NCBI GenBank assembly: GCA_947383065.1
Contig: CANDCB010000034.1
Location: forward strand, 1 to 8,211
Length of the DNA: 8,211 nt
DNA from: an uncultured Bacillota bacterium
GTDB taxonomy: Bacteria > Bacillota_I > Bacilli_A > RF39 > UBA660
Reading direction: 5' to 3'
Shown: positions 1-5,646 of the stretch, piece after piece
How the letters are laid out: each line of letters opens with the position of its first letter
Numbering within the stretch: the stretch's first letter is position 1
The notes under the pieces: model-generated
The model's input: the letters and a program-made list of their open reading frames with translations, nothing else
Database searches by the model: none
What the model was told of the DNA's origin: nothing
Program-made: the position numbers and the translations under genes

Positions 1-45
1 GATAAGGTACCGTGACTGGAGTTCAGACGTGTGCTCTTCCGATCT
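1..45 (+). other. Illumina sequencing adapter (library artefact, not genomic)
   Basis: Positions 12-45 match the 34-base TruSeq read-2/index primer site exactly (begins GTGACTGGAGTTCAGACG, ends GCTCTTCCGATCT). Positions 1-3 (GAT) fit the end of the P7 flow-cell arm, and 4-11 (AAGGTACC) sit where the 8-base i7 index belongs. The order arm, index, primer site, insert is that of a library molecule, so this is untrimmed adapter on a contig end. The first biological base is at about 46. Any reading frame opened at the GTG at 31 begins inside the adapter and is spurious. Confidence 0.98.
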
Positions 46-57
46 TGGAGAAAGAAA

Positions 58-1581
58 ATGAAAAAAGTTGTTAAATGGTTTAAAAAATATCAATTTATAT
101 TATTTAGTTTTTTAGTGTCTTTTATTTTTTTGAGTATTACTAGTAAAAATTCTTTTTTGTATCCATTAAATGATTGGGTTGATGCAAACGCTTTTTTTAC
201 AGTTGGTAAAAGTCTTATGAATGGGGTTATTCCTTATAAAGATATTTTTGAACAAAAAGGAATATTATTATATTTAATTTATGGATTAGGGTATTTAATA
301 AGTAATAAATCTTTTTATGGAGTTTTTATAATTGAAGTTGCTTTTTTTACGATTTTTCTTTATTTTGTTAGTAAGATTGTTAGATTATTTTTAAATAGTA
401 AATTTGTTTATATTATTTTACCAATTTTATCATTTTTAATAACAACTAGTGTGGCGTTTACGCATGGAGGTTCAGCAGAGGAATTTTGTTTACCAATGTT
501 TGCTTTTAGTCTTTATTATTATTTAAAACATTTTAAAGAAAAAGAATTAACTGGTAAGATTTTAATTTTAAATGGTATGATGGCTGGATGTGTTTTTTTA
601 ATAAAGTATACTTTATTAGGGTTTTGGATAGCTTTTATGATGTTTATATTTTTTGATTTAATTATTAAGAAAAAATATAAAGAAGCTTTTCTTGATTGTA
701 TATATTTTTTAATTGGAATGTTTATACCTATTTTTTTAGCACTTATTTATTTTTTATTAACTAATTCTTTAAAAGAATTTATTGATTGTTATTTTTTGAT
801 TAATATGACAGCTTATAATGAGACAGATTTGGGGTTAGTAGTTAAAATTTTGGAAATTTATGATGGAGTTATTAGGTCTTTATTAAATAATGGTTTGTTA
901 GTTTTTTTTAGTATTTTATTAATTCCTTTATTTATTAGTAATTTAAAAATATCAAAATATACAAAATTTAGTTTAGTAGGAATGTGTTTAATTACCGCAC
1001 TTGGCTTATTTTGGGGAATGCATTTTTATAGATATTATATGTTACCAATGTTTATTTTTATAGTAATATCTTTGATAGGTTGTGTAATTTATTTTGAAAG
1101 ATTTTTAAATAAGTTTTGTTTTTCTAAATTTAAATGGATTATTTTTAGTATTTTATATATTTTGTTAGTTATATTAACTTATTTAAATGCTAATTATAAA
1201 GATATGATATTAATGTCTAAAGATAATATGTTTCAATTTAAATATGCTTCATATATTAATAATTATGATAAGCCGACTATGTTAAATATGGGATATTTAG
1301 ATGGAGGATTATATACGACAACAGGAATTATTCCTAATACAAGATTTTTTGAAGTACAAAATATTCCTTATGATAAATATCCAGATAATTTAGATGATAT
1401 GAGAGAAAATGTTATTAATAAAAAGGTTGATTTCATATTGTATTATACGAGAAAAGATATAGATTATGTGAAGGAACATGATGGATATATATTTGATAAT
1501 TATGAGTTAGTTTATGATGATTCTTATTTATTTGAAAATGATAGTTATACGGCATTTTTGTTTCAACTTAAAGATTTATAA
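58..1581 (+). CDS. GT-C / family 39-like multi-pass membrane glycosyltransferase
   Basis: This is a 507-residue, very hydrophobic protein with roughly ten membrane segments (the first about residues 12-28) and a soluble C-terminal domain from about residue 380. The first extracytoplasmic loop has the arrangement typical of GT-C enzymes of the ArnT/PMT (GT39) type: an acidic pair in NDWVDANAF (D39, D42), then PYKDIF (59-64) and EQKGILLYLIYGLG (65-78). In this superfamily such enzymes transfer a sugar from a polyprenyl-phosphate donor to a cell-surface acceptor on the outer face of the membrane, and a loop-1 Asp is the usual catalytic base. Donor and acceptor cannot be read from the sequence. 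The start is ATG 58, preceded by GGAG (47-50) with 7-base spacing. The longer frame from GTG 31 adds nine adapter-encoded residues and is rejected. Upstream context is lost at the contig end. A terminator follows directly. The fold class is fairly sure; substrate is unknown. Confidence 0.75.
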   Translation: MKKVVKWFKKYQFILFSFLVSFIFLSITSKNSFLYPLNDWVDANAFFTVGKSLMNGVIPYKDIFEQKGILLYLIYGLGYLISNKSFYGVFIIEVAFFTIFLYFVSKIVRLFLNSKFVYIILPILSFLITTSVAFTHGGSAEEFCLPMFAFSLYYYLKHFKEKELTGKILILNGMMAGCVFLIKYTLLGFWIAFMMFIFFDLIIKKKYKEAFLDCIYFLIGMFIPIFLALIYFLLTNSLKEFIDCYFLINMTAYNETDLGLVVKILEIYDGVIRSLLNNGLLVFFSILLIPLFISNLKISKYTKFSLVGMCLITALGLFWGMHFYRYYMLPMFIFIVISLIGCVIYFERFLNKFCFSKFKWIIFSILYILLVILTYLNANYKDMILMSKDNMFQFKYASYINNYDKPTMLNMGYLDGGLYTTTGIIPNTRFFEVQNIPYDKYPDNLDDMRENVINKKVDFILYYTRKDIDYVKEHDGYIFDNYELVYDDSYLFENDSYTAFLFQLKDL

Positions 1582-1585
1582 TTAT

Positions 1586-1615
1586 AATAGCTAGTTTTAG
1601 TACTAGTTATTTTTT
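1586..1615 (+). terminator. Intrinsic terminator after the glycosyltransferase gene
   Basis: Arms 1586-1595 and 1602-1611 form a 10-bp stem (one G-U pair) around a six-base loop (TTTAGT). A T-run continues to 1615. It begins five bases past the stop codon and separates this gene from the dehydrogenase gene. Confidence 0.75.
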
Positions 1616-1686
1616 ATTGTATAAAAAGATTAAAAATATAATAGTGTAAACTAGAGATTAAAATTTAAATTTATTATTTAAGATTG

Positions 1687-1713
1687 TGATAAAATAAAAG
1701 TATAATTAGGAGG
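1687..1713 (+). promoter_or_regulatory. Possible extended -10 promoter and strong ribosome binding site for the dehydrogenase gene
   Basis: TGA-TAAAAT (1687-1695) fits an extended -10 and would start RNA near 1702, giving a leader of about 17 bases. No good -35 is visible at the right distance. A second TATAAT (1701-1706) is too close to the start codon to leave the ribosome site on the RNA. AGGAGG (1708-1713) is a full Shine-Dalgarno sequence, five bases before ATG 1719. The ribosome site is certain; the promoter is tentative in such AT-rich DNA. Confidence 0.45.
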
Positions 1714-1718
1714 ATTTT

Positions 1719-2603
1719 ATGGATTTAAAGAAATTATTTGGTTATGAAGGGAAAAATGTAGTTATAACAGGAGCCGCTTCTGGAATGGCTAGAAGTGCTA
1801 CGGAGTTACTTATATCATTAGGAGCAAATGTTTATGCTATTGATATAAATCCTGTGGATTTGAATGTTACCCAATCATATCAAGCAGATTTAAGTGTTAA
1901 GGAAGAAATTGATGAAGTGTTAGCAAAATTACCTGATGAGATAGATGCTTTATTTTTGTGTCATGGGATTGCTTATTTTCCTGGGAAAGAGTTATTAGTT
2001 CAAAAAGTTAATTTTTATAGTCAAAAGTATATGACAGAAGCTTTATTGCCAAGAATTAGGGAAAATGGTTCAGTTAATTTTATTTCTTCTGTTGGTGGTT
2101 TTGGTTGGCAACAAGTTTATAATAGTGCAGTTGAGTTAATTGATTTAAAAAGTTGGGATGAAGCTATGGATTGGTATAATAAAAATCCTAAACTTATTGA
2201 AAGTGCTTATGTTTTTGCAAAACAATGTTTGGAATCTTATGTTACATATAAATGTATGTCTAAGGAATTTATAGATAAACGAATTAGAATAAATGCAATT
2301 AATCCTGGAGATACTACGACTGGGTTAACTGAAGATTTTAATAGGTCTACTAGTCCAAATGGTGATATTAAAGAGGGAGAGGAAATGATATCTAATATTT
2401 TCCTTAAAAGTTGGAATGGTTATCCAGCAACACCAGAACAAATGGGGTATCCTTTAGTTGTATTAGGAAGTGATATTTGTTCTTATATGTCAGGACAGTT
2501 AATTTATATAGATATGGGTCTTACTTCTTCGTGGATAAGTGGAGCGATGTTAGAACAAAAATCAAAGACAATTGAAGAATTAAGTTCAGAAGCAAATAAA
2601 TAG
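1719..2603 (+). CDS. Short-chain dehydrogenase/reductase, 3-alpha-hydroxysteroid dehydrogenase-like
   Basis: This 294-residue cytoplasmic SDR enzyme has a Rossmann fold for NAD(P)(H)-dependent oxidation or reduction of a hydroxyl/carbonyl group. Visible features are the cofactor loop TGAASGMA (17-24), Asp42 at the end of strand 2 (favours NAD(H)), ADLS (56-59), Asn98, Ser123/Ser124, the catalytic pair YxxxK (Tyr164, Lys168) and PG (196-197). The catalytic Asn-Ser-Tyr-Lys set is complete. Two positions differ from the classical family: the last Gly of TGxxxGxG is Ala24, and the usual NAG is CHG (81-83). The pattern of IDI, ADLS and a long insert (about 128-160) between the Ser and Tyr recalls the Comamonas 3-alpha-HSD/carbonyl reductase group, so a steroid, bile-acid or other bulky carbonyl substrate is possible but unproven. 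The start has a perfect ribosome site, and the gene stands alone between two terminators. SDR membership is near certain; substrate is open. Confidence 0.85.
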   Translation: MDLKKLFGYEGKNVVITGAASGMARSATELLISLGANVYAIDINPVDLNVTQSYQADLSVKEEIDEVLAKLPDEIDALFLCHGIAYFPGKELLVQKVNFYSQKYMTEALLPRIRENGSVNFISSVGGFGWQQVYNSAVELIDLKSWDEAMDWYNKNPKLIESAYVFAKQCLESYVTYKCMSKEFIDKRIRINAINPGDTTTGLTEDFNRSTSPNGDIKEGEEMISNIFLKSWNGYPATPEQMGYPLVVLGSDICSYMSGQLIYIDMGLTSSWISGAMLEQKSKTIEELSSEANK

Positions 2604-2630
2604 AACAAGAAATTGTTCTATTTATTTTGT
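2594..2630 (+). terminator. Intrinsic terminator overlapping the end of the dehydrogenase gene
   Basis: A perfect 15-bp stem (2594-2608 with 2613-2627) closes a GAAA tetraloop. The left arm contains the last two sense codons and the TAG stop (2601-2603), so the coding end and the terminator share sequence. The T-tract is short and broken (TTTATTTTGT). Confidence 0.8.
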
Positions 2631-2701
2631 GATTATAAAAGATATTTATGGTGGTAAAATAAATTCGTATGGAAATAAATGGTAAAAAAATATACATCTT
2701 T

Positions 2702-2709
2702 GTTATAAT
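2702..2709 (+). promoter_or_regulatory. Possible + strand promoter reading into the tracrRNA-like locus
   Basis: TGT-TATAAT (2701-2709) is a good extended -10 with no convincing -35. RNA from it would start near 2716, run through the tracrRNA-like element in antisense and could end at the hairpin at 2838-2867. A 7-bp inverted repeat (2695-2701 with 2715-2721) surrounds it and may be chance. There is no coding frame in this transcript that I would support. Confidence 0.3.
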
Positions 2710-2735
2710 AGATTAAAGATGAAATAATTGTGCAT

Positions 2736-2832
2736 AAAAAATGGACGGCAATCCGTCCGTCACACATTATGTGAGCATTTAGGCTTAAAGCTTTATTTTA
2801 ACTCTCTATGTCATCTTAAATGGAATAGAAAA
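2736..2832 (-). ncRNA. Solitary tracrRNA-like RNA (type II-A CRISPR-Cas9)
   Basis: Read on the minus strand, the order is that of a type II-A tracrRNA. (1) The anti-repeat, about 2832 to 2795, ends CATAGAGAGTTAAAATAA; the S. pyogenes tracrRNA, as I recall it, has CATAGCAAGTTAAAATAA at this place. (2) A nexus-like hairpin GCT-TTA-AGC (2791-2783) directly follows, as GGCTAGTCC does in S. pyogenes. (3) After a short linker comes hairpin TCACA-TAATG-TGTGA (2774-2760). (4) Then a 6-bp GC-rich hairpin GGACGG-ATTG-CCGTCC (2758-2743) and six T (2741-2736) form a terminator. The T-run occurs only on the minus strand, which fixes the direction. The RNA would pair with crRNA repeats, direct RNase III processing and bind Cas9. 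There is no cas gene or array in the window. A weak minus-strand -10 (TATAAC, 2887-2882) would give a longer 5' end near 2875; the true start is not resolved. Family identity is recalled, not searched. Confidence 0.8.
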
Positions 2833-2837
2833 TAATT

Positions 2838-2867
2838 AATTTAGTATTTTTGTTACTAAATTTTTTT
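2838..2867 (+). terminator. AT-rich terminator-like hairpin, + strand
   Basis: Nine base pairs (2838-2846 with 2854-2862) around the loop TTTTTGT are followed by T to 2867. Only one G-C pair is present, so it is weak. It would end any + strand RNA antisense to the tracrRNA. On the minus strand the same hairpin would lie in the 5' part of a long-form tracrRNA. Nothing else is recognised between it and the nucleosidase promoter. Confidence 0.4.
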
Positions 2868-2911
2868 ATTAAATTAAATATGTTATATTTTCTTTTTTAT
2901 GAAAAACTAAG

Positions 2912-2940
2912 TTGTTAAGAAATTATTCGTTTGTTATAAT
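2912..2940 (+). promoter_or_regulatory. Sigma-A-type promoter of the MTA/SAH nucleosidase gene
   Basis: TTGTTA (2912-2917), a 17-base spacer and TATAAT (2935-2940) preceded by TGT make a -35/-10 pair with an extended -10. Transcription should start near 2947, leaving a leader of only about 11 bases before ATG 2958. Confidence 0.75.
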
Positions 2941-2957
2941 TCTTATAGGTGATTAGG

Positions 2958-3650
2958 ATGAAAAAAATAGGAATAATATTTGCTATGGAAGAAGAACTTG
3001 AAGCTTTGAAGAAAAATTTAAAAATATTAAAAGAATTTAGTATTTTTGAATTGAAATTTTATGAAGCAAATGTTTTTAATACAGAAGTTATTTTAGTTCA
3101 GAGTGGAATTGGAAAAGTAAATGCCGCTCGTACAACACAAATTTTAATTGATAATATGAAGGTAGATTATATTTTTAATATTGGGGTAGCTGGAGGAATA
3201 TGTAATACTTTGTCTGTGGGAGATATTGTATTAGGAGAGAAATTAGTTCAACATGATTTTGATATAACGGCTTTTAATCATGATAAAGGCTATATTCCAA
3301 GTGTAGGAGTATATATTAATTCTGATATATATTTATTAAATTTGGCGAATAATGTATTAAATGAAATAGGTAATATTAATTATCAGCGTGGAACAATTGC
3401 ATCTGGAGATATATTTTGTACTGATCCTAAAATGAGTCAAAAAATATCTTCGAAATTTAATGCATTATGTGTAGAAATGGAAGGAGCTTCTATAGCTCAG
3501 GTTTGTTATTTAAGTCATATTCCTTTCTTGATTGTGAGAAGCATATCAGATGTTCCTAACAACAATAATAAAATAACATATGAAGAATTTTTAGAAACTA
3601 GTTGTAATATTGTAGCAGAAGTTATGTTTAAAATATTAAAAGAAATATGA
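2958..3650 (+). CDS. mtnN: 5'-methylthioadenosine/S-adenosylhomocysteine nucleosidase
   Basis: This cytoplasmic enzyme removes adenine from S-adenosylhomocysteine, 5'-methylthioadenosine and 5'-deoxyadenosine. That clears inhibitory products of methylation, polyamine and radical-SAM reactions and feeds methionine salvage. The protein has 230 residues, the family's usual length. Family motifs are AMEEE (9-13, with Glu13 matching the active-site Glu12 of E. coli), SGIGKVNAA (49-57), NIGVAGG (74-80), VQHDFDIT (97-104), ASGDIF (148-153), VEMEGAS (172-178, with Glu173/Glu175 for ribose binding) and RSISDVP (194-200, with Asp198 as the catalytic acid). The start is ATG 2958 because AGGTGA (2947-2952) sits five bases before it. 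An in-frame GTG at 2949 lies inside that ribosome site and is rejected. No luxS or other methionine-cycle gene is adjacent. No convincing terminator follows. The TGA stop at the family's normal length shows that TGA is not read as Trp. Confidence 0.95.
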   Translation: MKKIGIIFAMEEELEALKKNLKILKEFSIFELKFYEANVFNTEVILVQSGIGKVNAARTTQILIDNMKVDYIFNIGVAGGICNTLSVGDIVLGEKLVQHDFDITAFNHDKGYIPSVGVYINSDIYLLNLANNVLNEIGNINYQRGTIASGDIFCTDPKMSQKISSKFNALCVEMEGASIAQVCYLSHIPFLIVRSISDVPNNNNKITYEEFLETSCNIVAEVMFKILKEI

Positions 3651-3723
3651 AAAATTAGTTTAACTTTAAGCAATTTTTTATTACTAATAAAAAAATATAT
3701 ATAATAGTTAAGATAACTCTAAT

Positions 3724-3763
3724 TTATTATGATATTATATAGAAAAGAATAAAATCATAATAA
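3724..3763 (+). repeat. 10-bp inverted repeat ending at the ribosome binding site of the SWIM gene
   Basis: TTATTATGAT (3724-3733) and ATCATAATAA (3754-3763) are perfect reverse complements with a 20-base spacer. The right arm runs into the AAGGAG ribosome site (3762-3767). In RNA the hairpin could partly cover that site; in DNA it could be an operator. It could also be chance in sequence this AT-rich. The rest of the 126-base gap holds no promoter I can defend, although TATAAT occurs at 3700-3705. Confidence 0.3.
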
Positions 3764-3776
3764 GGAGTTAAGCCTC

Positions 3777-5315
3777 ATGAAAATAAAAAAAATATATAAA
3801 AATTTTGATGAAATAATTTTAAGACGGGGATATGAATATTATAAGAATGGTCATGTAAGTAATGTTTATGAGGTGCCTGGAGGATATAATGGTATTGTAA
3901 TTGGATCAAATAGATATCTGGTAAATATTAATATTGTGAAGGATAATTATTTATTGTCGTGTGATTGCCCTTGTGAATACAATTGTAAACATATGGCAGC
4001 AGTTTTATATTATTTGAAAAAAGGTTGTAGAAATAAAAAAATTAATAGTATAAATGTTAAGGTTAATAATATAAAGGATTTAAGAAAATATTTAAATAAT
4101 AGATTAAGAAATTTAAAAATATCTAAGAAATTTGGAAAAATAAATTATGGAGATTTATATGAAATTATAAAAAATATATTTGAAATAATTAAAGATGAAA
4201 AAAATATTGATAAATACTTTGATTATTGTTTGGAAATTCAAAAATGGTTTGATGATAATAATGGTGGTTGTTATGAAATTATAGGAATTGATGAATTTGA
4301 AAAGCAAATAAATAATAATAAAATGTTAGAGGGAAATGAAATACATGTTCAAGATATTTATATGTTAATAATTGATAATTTTTTTAAATGTTTTCAAAAT
4401 AGTAGTGAATATTTAAAAATTTATTTATCTTATTTAGATTTTAAATATGAAGAAGATGTTGGTAATGGTTATTTTGAATTATTATACCTTTCTTCTAATA
4501 TTGATAGTAAAGAATTAGCTGAAGGAATGATTTTATTCATTGAATATATATTAAAAAGTTCACCTTCGTATTTAAAAGATAATCTTCTTCAGATGGTTTT
4601 AAAGTTAAAATATAATTATTTAGATAAAGAAATGGTAATTTTGGAAGCTAGGAAACATTTATCTTTGAAAAGTAATCGTAAATTTTTATTAGAATATTAT
4701 AAAGAAAATGATTTGGATATGTATATTGAACTTTTGGAGAAAGTAATATCTATGAATATTAATTGTGTGGAAAAAGAGAAATATATAAATATATTGATTA
4801 AAATTTATAAAGATGAAAATGATAAAGATAAATATTTGGAGTATGTTAAATTAAATTATAAATTATTTCCGTCTTTTGATAAGTATTTATTAATAAAATC
4901 TTTATATTCAAAAGATCAGTGGTTGGATATGAAATTAGAATATATTAATCAACATAAAATTAATAAAGGTTTGTATATAGAGATATGTTTAGAAGAAAAG
5001 ATGTATGATGAGTTATTTCAATATATGGAGAAAATAGATATTGATATTATTTTAAAATATATTAAAGAATTAAAAAAGATTAATTCAGAGAGGATTTATG
5101 AAATTTTAAAAATTAAAATTATAGATAGTGTTAAGTTATCTTTTAATGGTCGAAAGAGTTATGAAGTTATTACAAGAAATTTATTTGAATTATATAGTAT
5201 AAATAATAATAAAACAAGAATAATGGAACTTATAAAAAACTTTAAAAAGGATTATAAAAATAGAAAAGCTTTTATTGAGGAATTGGATTTCTTTTTAGAT
5301 ACTTATATAGATTAA
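3777..5315 (+). CDS. SWIM zinc-finger protein with long helical C-terminal region
   Basis: The protein has 512 residues. Residues 1-75 form the N-terminal module usual in bacterial SWIM proteins: RRGYEYYKNGHV (16-27), then GSNRYLV (43-49) in a small beta segment, then the zinc ligands C62-x-C64-x5-C70-x-H72 in CDCPCEYNCKHMAAVLYY. The SWIM fold binds zinc and is thought to bind nucleic acid or protein; bacterial members often accompany SNF2-type helicases, but none is present here. Residues about 90-512 are predicted largely helical, rich in Lys, Ile, Asn, Tyr and Leu, with recurring short helix pairs (clearest about 335-450) suggesting a TPR-like solenoid. No catalytic motif, signal peptide or membrane segment is visible. 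ATG 3777 is preceded by AAGGAG (3762-3767). It stands alone between the nucleosidase gene and the T-box leader. The zinc finger is certain; the biochemical role is unknown. Confidence 0.8.
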   Translation: MKIKKIYKNFDEIILRRGYEYYKNGHVSNVYEVPGGYNGIVIGSNRYLVNINIVKDNYLLSCDCPCEYNCKHMAAVLYYLKKGCRNKKINSINVKVNNIKDLRKYLNNRLRNLKISKKFGKINYGDLYEIIKNIFEIIKDEKNIDKYFDYCLEIQKWFDDNNGGCYEIIGIDEFEKQINNNKMLEGNEIHVQDIYMLIIDNFFKCFQNSSEYLKIYLSYLDFKYEEDVGNGYFELLYLSSNIDSKELAEGMILFIEYILKSSPSYLKDNLLQMVLKLKYNYLDKEMVILEARKHLSLKSNRKFLLEYYKENDLDMYIELLEKVISMNINCVEKEKYINILIKIYKDENDKDKYLEYVKLNYKLFPSFDKYLLIKSLYSKDQWLDMKLEYINQHKINKGLYIEICLEEKMYDELFQYMEKIDIDIILKYIKELKKINSERIYEILKIKIIDSVKLSFNGRKSYEVITRNLFELYSINNNKTRIMELIKNFKKDYKNRKAFIEELDFFLDTYID

Positions 5316-5358
5316 ATTATTAATTTAATAAAAAATGTTATTTTAAAGATATTGTAAG

Positions 5359-5387
5359 TTGACAAGAAGTTTTTTAAGATTTAAAAT
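5359..5387 (+). promoter_or_regulatory. Sigma-A-type promoter of the T-box/aspS unit
   Basis: A perfect TTGACA (5359-5364), a 17-base spacer and TAAAAT (5382-5387) give an expected RNA start near 5394, just ahead of T-box stem I. An 11-bp inverted repeat (5337-5347 with 5380-5390) brackets it, with the right arm overlapping the -10. Confidence 0.85.
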
Positions 5388-5393
5388 AACGAT

Positions 5394-5628
5394 ATAAATG
5401 TTGATTAAGAGAAGTATTATATAAAGATATTAAAGAGAGTTAGTGGATGGTGGAAACTAATATATTAATATATAAGAAGACACTTAGGAGTTGACTAAAG
5501 AATTCATATTTAGTCCGGGATACCCGTTATAGTAAAAGTGATTATATTAATTTTTTAAATATAATAAATTGGGTGGTACCGCGGATTTAACAGTTATTCG
5601 TCCCTTAGTGGATTAATAACTGTTTTTT
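5394..5628 (+). promoter_or_regulatory. T-box riboswitch, Asp (GAC) specifier
   Basis: This leader RNA senses uncharged tRNA-Asp and controls read-through into aspS. The parts appear in order. Stem I has the AGTA loop motif (5413-5416), the AGAGAG element (5434-5439) and the apical GGTGGAAA region. The specifier codon GAC (5479-5481) lies in GAAGACACTTAGGAG on the 3' side. Stem II is 5493-5499 with 5509-5515 (7 bp). Stem III is CGGG-ATA-CCCG (5516-5526). An extra AT stem (5541-5548 with 5558-5565) precedes the T-box GGGTGGTACCGCGG (5571-5584), which contains the tRNA-acceptor bulge TGGT (5574-5577). The terminator hairpin follows. Family knowledge: uncharged tRNA pairs at both specifier and T-box, stabilises an antiterminator (GGG 5571-5573 with CCC 5602-5604) and allows expression. 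The Asp specifier agrees with the gene downstream. Confidence 0.95.
5589..5628 (+). terminator. Regulated terminator of the T-box leader
   Basis: AACAGTTATT (5589-5598) pairs with AATAACTGTT (5615-5624), with TCC/GGA pairing possible inside the loop, and the T-run ends at 5628. It is mutually exclusive with the antiterminator because the CGTCCC in its loop is the antiterminator's 3' strand. The aspS ribosome site lies just beyond it. Confidence 0.9.
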
Positions 5629-5646
5629 ATAGAAAGGAATTTAATA

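Noticed and set aside
31..57. GTG start giving a nine-residue N-terminal extension of the glycosyltransferase
   Set aside because: The GTG and five of the codons after it lie in or across the adapter; GGAG at 47-50 points to ATG 58.
2736..2832. Element read as a + strand riboswitch or small RNA leader for the nucleosidase gene
   Set aside because: The GC-rich hairpin is followed by a T-run only on the minus strand, the nucleosidase has its own promoter at 2912-2940, and no SAH or SAM riboswitch core is present.
2949..2957. GTG start for the nucleosidase
   Set aside because: It overlaps the AGGTGA ribosome site and has none of its own; family members start at the equivalent of ATG 2958.
2958..3650. 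Mycoplasma code (TGA read as Trp)
   Set aside because: The nucleosidase ends at TGA at its family length, and Trp is TGG in the genes checked.
3674..3695. Hairpin TTTTTTATT-ACT-AATAAAAAA as terminator of the nucleosidase gene
   Set aside because: It has only A-T pairs and no T-run follows on the + strand, so it is likely composition-driven.
5312..5328. Palindrome TTAAATT-ATT-AATTTAA at the end of the SWIM gene as a terminator
   Set aside because: It has seven A-T pairs only and no T-tract; such palindromes are expected often in this DNA.
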